Shown: positions 6,742-14,375 of the stretch, one piece after another
Layout of the letters: every line of letters starts with the position of its first letter
Numbering within the stretch: the stretch's first letter is position 1
Source of the DNA: a virus
Reading direction: 5' to 3' (one strand)
Virus record (IMG/VR): IMGVR_UViG_3300009151_000228
Location: 1-33,098 of that record
DNA length: 33,098 nucleotides
Position numbers and translations under genes: made by a program
The notes under the pieces: generated by a model
Told to the model about the DNA's origin: nothing
Databases searched by the model: none
The model's input: only the letters and a program-made list of their open reading frames with translations

Positions 6742-7323
6742 ATGATAATGATCGACCGTAATAAATTGAAGGCGGCGGCGCGGTTCGCGGCCGATTCTAA
6801 GGACCTGCGCCCGTCCCTGCACGGCGTGCTGGTCGAAGCGTCCCCGGCGGGCGTGCGCCTGGTCGCCACTGACGGGCACGCTATGCTGGTCGTGCGGGCG
6901 GCGGCGGACAGCGACACCGAAACGTGGACGGGCATTGTGCCGGCGGACGTTATCAAGGCGGCGTTGGCTTGGAAGGGCAATAAAACGCTCCCGATCATCC
7001 TGATCCCGGGCGAGCCTGAGTGCCGGCTGACACGCGCCACGGGCGAGGCGCTGGTGTTCGTCCCCGTGGCCGGGCCGTTCCCGGACTATAGGAAAGTCAT
7101 CCCCAAGGCGCCGGACGGCACTGCGTCGTTCTACGATCCTGACTTTTTGGTCCGGTTCAAGCGCGCCGCCGAGGATCTCGGGAGCGAGAAAGGGCTGTTC
7201 GGCCTGCGGCAGGGCGGCAACGGTTCCGGCTTGGTCTACCTGACCGCCGACGCAGTGGGCGTGGTCATGCCGATGCGGTCCGGCGGGTTGGACATGGCCG
7301 AGTGCCAGTGGGCGGCAGCATGA
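6742..7323 (+). CDS. DnaN-like sliding clamp protein, short form, 193 aa
   Basis: Probably a DNA polymerase processivity clamp. LHGVLVEASPAGVRLVATDG (27-45) matches the 'L.GVLLE...RLVATD' strand pair of the bacterial beta clamp. FPDYRKVIP (113-121) matches its hallmark FPDYRRVLP, and VVMPMR (174-179) matches the beta-clamp C-terminus VVMPMRL. The product is 193 residues against about 366 for the three-domain clamp, so about two domains remain, joined near the usual domain II-III border. A ring of six domains would then need a trimer, as in PCNA or T4 gp45. The start at 6742 has a TGGAG site 9 bases upstream. It lies in the early operon, away from the polymerase at 9850-11712. The clamp identity is inferred from motifs; that it forms a ring is not shown. 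Confidence 0.65.
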   Translation: MIMIDRNKLKAAARFAADSKDLRPSLHGVLVEASPAGVRLVATDGHAMLVVRAAADSDTETWTGIVPADVIKAALAWKGNKTLPIILIPGEPECRLTRATGEALVFVPVAGPFPDYRKVIPKAPDGTASFYDPDFLVRFKRAAEDLGSEKGLFGLRQGGNGSGLVYLTADAVGVVMPMRSGGLDMAECQWAAA

Positions 7324-7481
7324 GCGACCTCGAAGCATTAACGCTGGCGCTGACGCTGGCCCTGACGGCGCCCACTGAGGCTAAGATGAACGCCTGCCTC
7401 GCCATCGCGGCGGGCATACCCTGCACGCCCGGAGAGGAGGCGCTGGCGAAAGCGGCGGCGCTGGCGGCGGCGCTAGAGTGA
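7320..7481 (+). CDS. small Leu/Ala-rich protein, 53 aa
   Basis: The ATG at 7320 overlaps the TGA of the clamp-like gene (ATGA), giving 53 residues that begin MSDLEALTLALTLALT and end AAALAAALE. It is helical and low in complexity, with two cysteines (NACL, IPCT). No domain is recognised. The coupling to the clamp-like gene suggests it is translated; its role is unknown. Confidence 0.55.
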   Translation: MSDLEALTLALTLALTAPTEAKMNACLAIAAGIPCTPGEEALAKAAALAAALE

Positions 7482-7537
7482 TCGCGCTCGGGGCGGTCCT
7501 AATCCTAGCGTTACTTGCAATAGTGTTTGACATGTAA
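7478..7537 (+). CDS. possible tiny membrane peptide, 19 aa
   Basis: A GTG at 7478 that overlaps the TGA of the previous gene opens a 19-residue frame (MIALGAVLILALLAIVFDM if GTG is read as Met), which is essentially one transmembrane helix. It ends at the foot of the terminator hairpin. The overlap and the wholly hydrophobic composition favour a real peptide, but the length makes this uncertain. Confidence 0.4.
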   Translation: MIALGAVLILALLAIVFDM

Positions 7538-7561
7538 AAAAGGGGCCGAAAGGCCCCTTTT
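7538..7561. terminator. bidirectional intrinsic terminator between convergent operons
   Basis: GGGGCC (7542-7547), loop GAAA, and GGCCCC (7552-7557) form the stem. AAAA precedes and TTTT follows, so the hairpin has a U-run when read in either direction. It lies just after the last rightward early gene and 3 bases before the stop codon of the leftward primase gene, and should end both transcripts. Confidence 0.9.
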
Positions 7562-7564
7562 CTA

Positions 7565-9793
7565 TTACTTGACCATCGTCAGGGCCGGCGGGCCACCTTC
7601 TACGGTCCGCCGTAGCTCTGATTTTGATAGCGTAGCCTGCTCGGGCGCGGCGAACACGTGCTTCTTGGACGGAAACTCCGCGCTGGCAACGCGCCCACAG
7701 TCAATCCAGCCCGCTTCCTTCAGGGCGTGAAGTAGCTGCGATTGGAACACCTTGAACCCGGCGGGGCCGGTCAGGCGGTCGCATAGCGCGTGAAACGGGC
7801 TGCCAATGATCCCACGGGCGAACTCGCCACGGCGCGCGCGCAATTCGTCGACAAGGAAGGATTCACCGGCGGACATGGACTGTTCGCACAGGTTGAGCTT
7901 GAAGTCAGTCACGAACGGGGCGGCGGCGGGGTTGAACTTCGACACGTCACGGCGGGCGAGAAAGCCGGCCACGGCGGCGAAACCGCCGGACTGATACCAG
8001 TCCCACATCTTACGGGCGGCGGTGGGGGCCATCTTAGGGGCGGAGGACCACACGCAGAACCACCGGCGGTCCTGTGAGGCCAGTGAGATGGGTACGGGAT
8101 CGTTTGAAAACGCCAGAACGAACGCCCGGTTCAGCATGTCATACGGGGCGAGGCCCTTACGGTTCACGCTCAGCATCTCAGGCGGGGCTGCGATGATCGG
8201 CTTCAGATGATTCGCCAGCGCCCGACGCTCACGCACATCCGGCTCCTTCAGTTCGTTCAGGACGATGATCTCGGCTTCCAGTTGATAACCCCATTGCGAC
8301 GCCACGCTGGAGGTGTCCATCATCCCACGGTTACGAAGGGACGGGCCACAGACGGCCCACAGGAACGGCGCCCACATCGTATCCTTACCGCAACCCTCAT
8401 CCCCGGCGTGGAGGACGGCATGGTTGATCTTGACGTTGGCATGTTGCGTCTTGTAGGCCATGACGTCAAACAGATGCTCCCGCTCGGCGGCCACGGGGAC
8501 CAGCGCGGCGCAGTGGTCGAGCCACGGGGTGATATCGCCCTCGCCCACGGGGGGCCGGGCGTCGCGCCAGCGGTTGCCGTACACATCACCGTCACGGTGA
8601 CACAGGACCGTCTCGCCGGCGGCGTAGGTGATCCCCACCAGCGCACGGGCGCCCGACACCTGCCGAAGCTCATCAAAGGAGATGGACGCCTGCACCTGAC
8701 GATTGCTGTGCGTTGAGAGGCAATTTATATGACGAAACAAGGCGTTGAACGTCCCACGGGTGATCTCACGGCGGGTTATCAGGTCAAAATACCCGTCGTC
8801 GGACTGCACGTAGGCGAAGCGGTTATACCAATCCGCCTTATCGACGCGCCCGATCTCCTTATATTCCACGGCGGCGATGGCGGCGGCGGCGTCTTCGGTA
8901 AACATGGTCGCGGGGGTCAGCTTGGCAAGGGTTGAATGCATGATGGTGGTCAGTAGCTCATCCCGTAAGCCAGTGGCATGGACGGGACCGCCTTGGTCAG
9001 CCACCCACTGCAAAAAGGTGGCGCTACCCCACTCGGCGCAATGCTCGTGCAGGCACTTGTAGGCGCGGTTGACGGGCATGTACCGGCCCTCAGTCTCGCC
9101 GGAGGTGTGCGCGTCGGCGTTCGGGCAGGTCACACCCCACCACCCGGCGGCGTTGCCTTGTGCGAGGAGGTGGCCGGACTCGGACAGCCACGCCAGCACG
9201 TCGTCGGTGCCGTCGTCATCCAGCGCGGCGCGCAGGGGCGCGGCGGTGTCGGTGGGGCCGGGGGTGACACCAAGGGCGGTGCAGATATCGGTCAGGGTGA
9301 ACTCCCGTTCAGGGTGAAACTCCACGAGGACCGACGCGAAGTTGTCCCGGCCCTCCTTGAGGTTGATCGAGCCGGGGAGGCGGAAATTCCTCACGGGGTT
9401 GATCGCCCCGCCGTCAGTGTACCCCGCCACGGCAATGGCCTTGATGGCGGCGGCGAAGTCACCACAGGTGGGTTGCTCGGAGAACACGTACCCGTACTGG
9501 TAGTTGCCGGGGGATGTCTCAATGATCCATGTCGGGGCCAGTGGCGGGATCTTGGACTTGGTGCCCACGTCATCCAGCACCATTACGAGGACATACTCGC
9601 AGTTGCTGATGCTGGCGGCAAGCCCCGAGCGCATACGGTCCACGATGAAAGATCCGGTGTTGCCGTACCATGCACGGCCGGCGGCCATGCGGTGGGTGGG
9701 CAGATGCGGCACCCACGCCTTCTTTTTCTGCTCTACGACGAGAAATGTTTCACCCTCTGGGGCCAATCTTGTGATAAATTCCAAGAACTCCAT
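7565..9793 (-). CDS. AEP primase / SF3 helicase fusion (DUF5906-type)
   Basis: A 742-residue replication protein that should both prime and unwind DNA. The N-terminal half looks like an archaeo-eukaryotic primase domain: VLVMVLDDVGTK (68-79), then WIIETSPGNYQYGYVF (89-104) and RNFRLPGSIN (135-144). A possible zinc site lies at C223, C247 and C252 with nearby histidines (H229, H251). The C-terminal half is a superfamily 3 helicase: Walker A GDEGCGKD (464-471), Walker B IIVLNE (509-514) and motif C LAFSND (560-565) with arginines at 576-577, as in the DUF5906 family of phage NrS-1-type primases. It is the last gene of the leftward replication operon. Its leader AACCTAGGGAGA precedes the ATG at 9793 closely. 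Confidence 0.88.
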   Translation of the reverse strand: MEFLEFITRLAPEGETFLVVEQKKKAWVPHLPTHRMAAGRAWYGNTGSFIVDRMRSGLAASISNCEYVLVMVLDDVGTKSKIPPLAPTWIIETSPGNYQYGYVFSEQPTCGDFAAAIKAIAVAGYTDGGAINPVRNFRLPGSINLKEGRDNFASVLVEFHPEREFTLTDICTALGVTPGPTDTAAPLRAALDDDGTDDVLAWLSESGHLLAQGNAAGWWGVTCPNADAHTSGETEGRYMPVNRAYKCLHEHCAEWGSATFLQWVADQGGPVHATGLRDELLTTIMHSTLAKLTPATMFTEDAAAAIAAVEYKEIGRVDKADWYNRFAYVQSDDGYFDLITRREITRGTFNALFRHINCLSTHSNRQVQASISFDELRQVSGARALVGITYAAGETVLCHRDGDVYGNRWRDARPPVGEGDITPWLDHCAALVPVAAEREHLFDVMAYKTQHANVKINHAVLHAGDEGCGKDTMWAPFLWAVCGPSLRNRGMMDTSSVASQWGYQLEAEIIVLNELKEPDVRERRALANHLKPIIAAPPEMLSVNRKGLAPYDMLNRAFVLAFSNDPVPISLASQDRRWFCVWSSAPKMAPTAARKMWDWYQSGGFAAVAGFLARRDVSKFNPAAAPFVTDFKLNLCEQSMSAGESFLVDELRARRGEFARGIIGSPFHALCDRLTGPAGFKVFQSQLLHALKEAGWIDCGRVASAEFPSKKHVFAAPEQATLSKSELRRTVEGGPPALTMVK

Positions 9794-9823
9794 GTACTTC
9801 TCCCTAGGTTGTTACTGCGAGTT

Positions 9824-9851
9824 AGCCCCCGCCAAAAGCGGGGGCTTTTTT
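9824..9851 (+). terminator. plus-strand intrinsic terminator in the leftward operon
   Basis: AGCCCCCGC (9824-9832) and GCGGGGGCT (9838-9846) form a perfect 9-bp stem with a 5-base loop, followed by a run of six T (9846-9851) on the plus strand only. On the minus strand no T-run follows, so the leftward polymerase-primase transcript should pass. It faces against the genes around it and would stop antisense transcription before it enters the polymerase gene. Confidence 0.75.
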
Positions 9852-11712
9852 ATTTGCCGTACCTCGACATCCGTTTGACATCTACCGCCAGCGGTAGACC
9901 CGCCGCCCAATCAGGCGGTGTTGTCATCACCCGCCTTACTTCCTCCTCGTCGCCACCGTCCACCACCACTTCATCGTGGACATGCAGCACGACGCCATCC
10001 AGTTGCCGCAGCGTATGCCGCAGCAGATCGTTCGACACAGCTTGCGTGACATTTTCCACGGCCAAACCGCGCCAGAGTCGGGCGCGAGGCCACTCGGTCG
10101 CATCGGCTGCCGGTTTCCAAGCGGCCTTTGCGTAGGAGACACCATCGGATTCTAATCGGGCGAAGGGATAACATAATACACGCCCCGAGGGGAGCATGTA
10201 CCACAGATGCCGCCCGTCAAACATATAGACTACCCGGCCGGCGTGGAACTCATGGCCCTTGTGGCGCAGGGCGCTGGTGTAGGCTTCCTCCAGATCCTGC
10301 CCGTGCTTAATTGCCCACGGGTTGGCACGGCGCCACAGGCGGATTGCGCGGTCCACGTTGTCCACCTTCACACCGTAGACCCGCCCAAAGGTGGCGAACG
10401 ACCCCGCGCCACCCAAGAACCCTAGGGCCAACTCCTGCACCTTGCCGCACTGCCGCTGGTCGCCGGTAACCTCGTCATAGGCCACACCGAAGGTCGCCAT
10501 CGCGTTGACCTTGTAAGGGTCCAACCCTGACCGGAACACCTCCAGCTTGGCCTCGCCTGGAGGGCAGTTGGACAACCACGGGTTGACCCGCCCCTCGATG
10601 GCGTTCCAATCTGCTACGATGAAGTGCTTTGCGGGCAACAGCGCAGGACGAAGCATTCCCCGCAGCACATCGGTAATGCGCTTGCCGTGTAGGGGGACGA
10701 TCTCATGCCCGCGCACCATCGACTGCCTTACCGCTTCAGGGTCTTTGGCAGTCTTACGGGTAAAGTTGTGGACTTGGGCGCCGTAAGAACTGGCGCGCCC
10801 AGTCGCACTCCCTCCAGCGAATACAAAGGCACCTCGTACACGGCGGTCCTCGACATCAGCCAGACTCGCAAGGCGGCTGAACTTCGCAATCGAGGACGCC
10901 CATAGGTCATCCGCGCACTGTATGACTTCCTTAACATCCGGGTCTAGCCTTTCGTAGTTGAGTAGATTCGCACGGACTGCCTTGTCAATGGAGTAGCGTT
11001 CGCCATTCCACATTAGCTTCTTGGCCTCGTCATCCACCCGCGCCAGCACCCACTCGCGCATCTTGGGGGATCGAACGGAGGTGATCTCGCCCTTGGTGAT
11101 CTCCGCGACGATTGCTTGAATCTCCTCCAGTTCGGCAGCGGCATACTTGACCGCCGCGTGGCATAGCTCTAGATCCACCAACACACCACGGTCGTTGATG
11201 CGCTCGTTGACATGGTAGTCGGCCAACTCGGTGTCAGACAGGGGCCGCAGGGACTTGGACAGGTCGCGCATGGCGCGCACATCCTGAAGGCAATACTCGT
11301 ACAGTTCGGGTAGAAGTTTGGTGTCATACGGTGGGTGGCAGCACTTACGCACCAGCAACTTGCCACGGTGGTCTTTCTTCATGCTGGCACCCGCGAAGCG
11401 GCCGGCGTCCTCCAAGCTACCCGGCGCGCAGTTGGCGCGGGCTTGCGCGGCGGTGCAGTAGAACTGCTCTAAAGGGATGTTCTGCTGCAGCACGTACCAG
11501 AAGATCAGACGCTCAAATGCCGCATTGTGAGCGCGCACCTGATGGTCGCCAATGACGGGGAACGGCTGACCGGGCAGCCATAGCTGCACCGGCTCGTCAT
11601 CATATGCGTAGGACATGCACAGCACATCGGTGCTGGCGTCTTGGGCGTAATTGTAAACGCCTGCGACGGTGAGGTCGCAGGCGCTACGGGTCTCAAAGTC
11701 AACCCAGATCAT
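9850..11712 (-). CDS. family A DNA polymerase with 3'-5' exonuclease
   Basis: The replicative polymerase, 620 residues. The exonuclease domain has DFETRS (D5, E7), the NxxF motif at 63-66 and an Exo III aspartate in YCLQDVRAMRD (D144). The polymerase domain has motif A VADWNAIEGR (D368), motif B RQCGKVQELALGFLGG (420-435) and motif C VLHVHDEVVV (HDE 579-581). It lacks a 5'-3' exonuclease domain, as usual for phage enzymes. Motif A carries WNAIE in place of the common YSQIE, with the metal-binding Asp kept. It lies between the 211-aa gene and the primase-helicase in the leftward replication operon. Its stop overlaps the T-run of the opposing terminator. All catalytic residues are present. Confidence 0.95.
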   Translation of the reverse strand: MIWVDFETRSACDLTVAGVYNYAQDASTDVLCMSYAYDDEPVQLWLPGQPFPVIGDHQVRAHNAAFERLIFWYVLQQNIPLEQFYCTAAQARANCAPGSLEDAGRFAGASMKKDHRGKLLVRKCCHPPYDTKLLPELYEYCLQDVRAMRDLSKSLRPLSDTELADYHVNERINDRGVLVDLELCHAAVKYAAAELEEIQAIVAEITKGEITSVRSPKMREWVLARVDDEAKKLMWNGERYSIDKAVRANLLNYERLDPDVKEVIQCADDLWASSIAKFSRLASLADVEDRRVRGAFVFAGGSATGRASSYGAQVHNFTRKTAKDPEAVRQSMVRGHEIVPLHGKRITDVLRGMLRPALLPAKHFIVADWNAIEGRVNPWLSNCPPGEAKLEVFRSGLDPYKVNAMATFGVAYDEVTGDQRQCGKVQELALGFLGGAGSFATFGRVYGVKVDNVDRAIRLWRRANPWAIKHGQDLEEAYTSALRHKGHEFHAGRVVYMFDGRHLWYMLPSGRVLCYPFARLESDGVSYAKAAWKPAADATEWPRARLWRGLAVENVTQAVSNDLLRHTLRQLDGVVLHVHDEVVVDGGDEEEVRRVMTTPPDWAAGLPLAVDVKRMSRYGK

Positions 11713-11717
11713 ACTAT

Positions 11718-12353
11718 CTACGCAGCGGCCCGACGACGACGAGTCGGTGCTGGTGTCTCAGGCTCAGGCGCAACCGCGTCCGGTGCCGCATCGTGGTCAG
11801 GCGAGAGCCAGTCCACAATGCCAAACACCGGCGTGAAGATACGCCCGTAGGACTTGTGCTGATAATGCTCCTTGCCCAGCTCGACAACGGGGATCGGACG
11901 CGACGGGTCTTTATCCACCGCTTCAGCAATCGCCACGGCCAACTCCTGCACCGCACGTTTGCCACCGACTGACGTTGTGGTGAACCGCGCTTCCATCCCG
12001 GCATCTTCACCGGACACGCACTTCAGCGCGCAACCCACCTGTGTCTCCCAACCCTTCTTCGCCTGCGGCGGGGCGGCTTCCAATTCAGGCAACGGTTCCT
12101 GAATCGTCACCATCTTCTCGCCCAACACCTCACCGTCACCCCACGCGATGTAGCCGTGGACGAACGAGAAAGGGTTGACGGCCCAACGACTGCCCTGCTC
12201 CACCTCGGTCTGATCTGCACCAAAGACCCAGTGGCCGGTCTTGTCCATCTTGATGATGACAACACCGGAGGGACCGACAACGGCTTCCATCTTGCGAAGG
12301 GCCGTGGTCAGCGCGGGGAGGTTTGCTTTGGAAAAGGCTACGATATTTGACAT
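11718..12353 (-). CDS. hypothetical protein, 211 aa; possible ssDNA-binding protein
   Basis: A 211-residue protein that begins MSNIVAFSKANLPALTTALR. The start at 12353 is fixed by TAGGAG 7 bases upstream; a longer frame reaching further up would overlap the nuclease gene and is Arg-rich in an unnatural way. The body has beta-rich stretches (GVVIIKMDKTGHWVFGAD; WAVNPFSFVHGYIAWGDGEV) and a Pro/Ala-rich tail ending in TRRRRAAA. In many phage replication cassettes the gene between the DUF2800 nuclease and the family A polymerase encodes an OB-fold SSB-like protein (DUF2815). I see no direct similarity here, so an SSB role is inferred from position only. Confidence 0.75.
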   Translation of the reverse strand: MSNIVAFSKANLPALTTALRKMEAVVGPSGVVIIKMDKTGHWVFGADQTEVEQGSRWAVNPFSFVHGYIAWGDGEVLGEKMVTIQEPLPELEAAPPQAKKGWETQVGCALKCVSGEDAGMEARFTTTSVGGKRAVQELAVAIAEAVDKDPSRPIPVVELGKEHYQHKSYGRIFTPVFGIVDWLSPDHDAAPDAVAPEPETPAPTRRRRAAA

Positions 12354-12363
12354 GACTTTACTC

Positions 12364-13452
12364 CTAGTTAAGTTTATTAAGAGCAGCAACCAATTGCTGC
12401 CCGATTTGCAAAACCGCTGGCCTCGGATCTGACTCCGGTGCCAACGTATCGCCCGAGGATAAAGTAACAACCTCCGGCAGATTCTTTGTCTTCTTCTCAG
12501 CCTGAGCAGGCGAGAGAAGTTCCTTCTTGTACGGGTCAATACCCTGCGCGGTCAGGGCGGCTGCGGCCTCCTGTTCATCCACCCACTGGCGCCGGCCTTT
12601 CTTTGCAACCAACTTCCAGCCAGGTATCTTATACCCCTTCTCCAACTTGGTCTGCACCAACTCGTTGACACTTTCAATCCAACCCTGCAACAGCACAGCG
12701 TTGGACGCATACGCGCCCAGCATGTCGTCGTCGATGGTGTCGAGCTTGACCTTCAGCGCACGTTCAACCGCGCCGGTCATCTGGGGGCAGGTTGGCCGTG
12801 CGGGGCAGAACTTGCAGTGGGTGCCGGCCTTCAAGGGCGCGTTGGGTTGCGCGCTGACCTTAACGGCTTGCTTGAGTTCTTTCTCAAATGCCTTGATGCG
12901 GGCGGGTGTGGTCGTCCATTGACGCAGCACCGGCGGCTGGATAATGACGCATTCAATGACATCCGCGCCGTCAAACACCCACGCCACTTCTTTGGTCCGC
13001 ATGGCAGCAGCGGCGTAGTACATCAACTGTTCGTTTTGCTCGGCGTCCACCGCAATGCCATCACCGAACTTCCAATCGATGACGTAGGCGGTGTTGCCAA
13101 TGCGGCCCAGCACATCGCAGCTACCAAAAGCACCGGGAAGGAACTTGCCAAAGTTGACGCGAGTTTCGGTGGCGAACTTCATCTCGTTGTCAGGGTCAAT
13201 GGTGTCCAAGAGGTCAAGGGCCACTTGCACCTTGTCATCGAACATTGTTTGGTCGAGGGTCTGGCCCTCGTAGGTCATGCCGATCACTTCTTCACCGGCC
13301 AGATACTCGGTGATGGCGGTGTGCAGGAGCGTACCCTTATCAGCGTACACGCTGGAGGGCGACGGTGGGGCCAGTTGCACCAGTGCGACTGAGCCGGGGC
13401 AGTTCATTACGCGCTTGGCGGTCGAGCCGCCGACGACTGTGGAGTGGTTCAT
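12364..13452 (-). CDS. Cas4/RecB-type PD-(D/E)XK nuclease (DUF2800-like)
   Basis: A 362-residue nuclease of the Cas4/RecB class. RVMNCPGS (Cys18) and the later CKFCPARPTC (C213, C216, C222) supply four cysteines for an iron-sulfur cluster. GTLLHTAITEYL holds H44. The active site shows D113 (GSCDVLG), the D126-x-K128 pair (VIDWKFG) and the QxxxY helix at 142-146. This matches DUF2800 proteins, which sit with family A polymerases and VRR-NUC/SNF2 genes in phage replication modules. It probably processes DNA ends during replication or recombination. The ATG overlaps the stop of the upstream gene (13449-13452). Confidence 0.9.
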   Translation of the reverse strand: MNHSTVVGGSTAKRVMNCPGSVALVQLAPPSPSSVYADKGTLLHTAITEYLAGEEVIGMTYEGQTLDQTMFDDKVQVALDLLDTIDPDNEMKFATETRVNFGKFLPGAFGSCDVLGRIGNTAYVIDWKFGDGIAVDAEQNEQLMYYAAAAMRTKEVAWVFDGADVIECVIIQPPVLRQWTTTPARIKAFEKELKQAVKVSAQPNAPLKAGTHCKFCPARPTCPQMTGAVERALKVKLDTIDDDMLGAYASNAVLLQGWIESVNELVQTKLEKGYKIPGWKLVAKKGRRQWVDEQEAAAALTAQGIDPYKKELLSPAQAEKKTKNLPEVVTLSSGDTLAPESDPRPAVLQIGQQLVAALNKLN

Positions 13453-13817
13453 GCAAACTCCTCCTCTGCGTATTCAGCGGCGAGATCCGCAACCCAATGC
13501 GAATCACGCAGATGCTCGACGAGCATCGCCTCGACCGTCTTGCGCTCACGCGCAATCCGAGTCTCCAACGAAAAAGTGTCGTTGCTCATACTGGCAACCA
13601 GAAGCTCGTAAGCGTAGGAAGGATCGCGAGTATCAAGCAGATAGTCGTACAGGTCAAATTGGGCGCGTCCGTTCTTCGGGTACCGGCCGTACTCAAAGAT
13701 GGTTTCGATTACCGATTCCAACGCCAGCTCGTAGTCACGCTCGGTCGGCTGGTGGCGTGAATAGCCTTGCAGGGGGCCGCATACGCGGCAGTCGGTGGCA
13801 CCACACATACAGTTCAT
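13449..13817 (-). CDS. hypothetical protein with N-terminal Cys cluster, 122 aa
   Basis: The first gene of the leftward replication operon encodes 122 residues. It opens MNCMCGATDCRVCGPLQGY: four cysteines in 12 residues that could bind zinc, followed by an acidic helical body ending AAEYAEEEFA. No family recognised. AAAGGA lies 7 bases before the ATG at 13817. Being closest to the divergent promoter it may be made early. A DNA-binding or adaptor role is possible because of the Cys cluster, but this is a guess. Confidence 0.7.
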   Translation of the reverse strand: MNCMCGATDCRVCGPLQGYSRHQPTERDYELALESVIETIFEYGRYPKNGRAQFDLYDYLLDTRDPSYAYELLVASMSNDTFSLETRIARERKTVEAMLVEHLRDSHWVADLAAEYAEEEFA

Positions 13818-13886
13818 TTAGATTCCTTTATTGAAGTGGAGAAAAAATAATACCACACTTTTATTTTATGTGGTAAAGTTTTTTAC
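13818..13886. promoter_or_regulatory. divergent AT-rich promoter region with inverted repeat
   Basis: This 69-base AT-rich spacer separates the leftward replication operon from the rightward 7-deazaguanine/nuclease operon and must hold both promoters unless they are read from elsewhere. TACCACA (13851-13857) and TGTGGTA (13869-13875) form a 7-bp inverted repeat with an 11-base spacer, a likely operator. On the minus strand a TATTAT box lies 18 bases from a weak TTACCA box. I find no good plus-strand pair. Confidence 0.5.
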
Positions 13887-14375
13887 ATGATTCATTACCA
13901 CGGACTACCAATCACACCGGCAACCGCCGCGTTGCCTGCCATAAACGCGGGACACGCGTTTGTCAGCTTTCGTCACCCAGACCAGTTGGGAGTCGCCGTG
14001 CAAGTATGCCAGTCCTTTGCGGTAGACAACGGGGCTTTTTCCGCGTGGAAAAGTGGCGCGCCTATTGTTGACTGGCGCCCGTACTATGTTTGGGCTGAAC
14101 AATGCCGCCGCGTACCCCATTGCGACTTTGCCGTCATACCAGACGTAATTGATGGCGACGAAACCGCCAACGATTGTTTGCTGGATGAATGGCCGTTACC
14201 GTCGTGGTTTGGTGCGCCGGTATGGCACATGCACGAATCATTAGATAGGTTAGAACGCCTGGCGTTGGTCTATCCGCGTGTTTGCTTGGGCAGCAGCGGC
14301 GCGTATGCAATAGTGGGGGGGGGATTTATGGTGGCGGCGCATGAACGCGGCTATGCAAGTTGTTTGCACCGCTGA
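13887..14375 (+). CDS. TGT/DpdA-like protein, N-terminal part (frameshifted)
   Basis: This frame gives 162 residues, but only about the first 145 match the expected protein; the end after GSSGAYAIVGG is out of frame. The full family, about 238 residues, runs MIHYHGLPITPATA, FAVDNGAFSAW (D47), FAVIPDVIDGD (79-91), PVWHMHE (111-117), LGSSGAY (134-140), then KLHGLRM and SADSTNIGRN, which lie in the next frame. The VDNGAF motif resembles the catalytic DSGGF of tRNA-guanine transglycosylases, and the fold looks like the same TIM barrel, so a DpdA-type enzyme that swaps DNA guanine for a 7-deazaguanine base is likely. It heads an operon with a QueF-like and a YhhQ-like gene. No clear ribosome-binding site is seen. 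Function is inferred from motifs and context. Confidence 0.7.
   Translation: MIHYHGLPITPATAALPAINAGHAFVSFRHPDQLGVAVQVCQSFAVDNGAFSAWKSGAPIVDWRPYYVWAEQCRRVPHCDFAVIPDVIDGDETANDCLLDEWPLPSWFGAPVWHMHESLDRLERLALVYPRVCLGSSGAYAIVGGGFMVAAHERGYASCLHR
14315..14323 (+). other. run of nine G, frameshift point in the TGT/DpdA-like gene
   Basis: Nine consecutive G fall where the protein similarity passes from one frame to another. With eight G the reading would continue IVGGDLWWRRMNAAM into the C-terminal half without a stop. Such a run is prone to polymerase slippage, replication slippage and sequencing error, so it may be an on/off switch, a slippage site or an artefact. Confidence 0.85.

Noticed and set aside
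8978-10135. A 385-codon open frame on the plus strand
   Set aside because: It is antisense to the well-supported primase-helicase and polymerase genes and crosses a plus-strand terminator; long antisense frames are common in GC-rich genes.
9850-11712. Clamp-binding peptide QLWLP at polymerase residues 43-47
   Set aside because: It resembles the QLxLF-type motif but falls in an exonuclease-domain strand where such sequence is normal.
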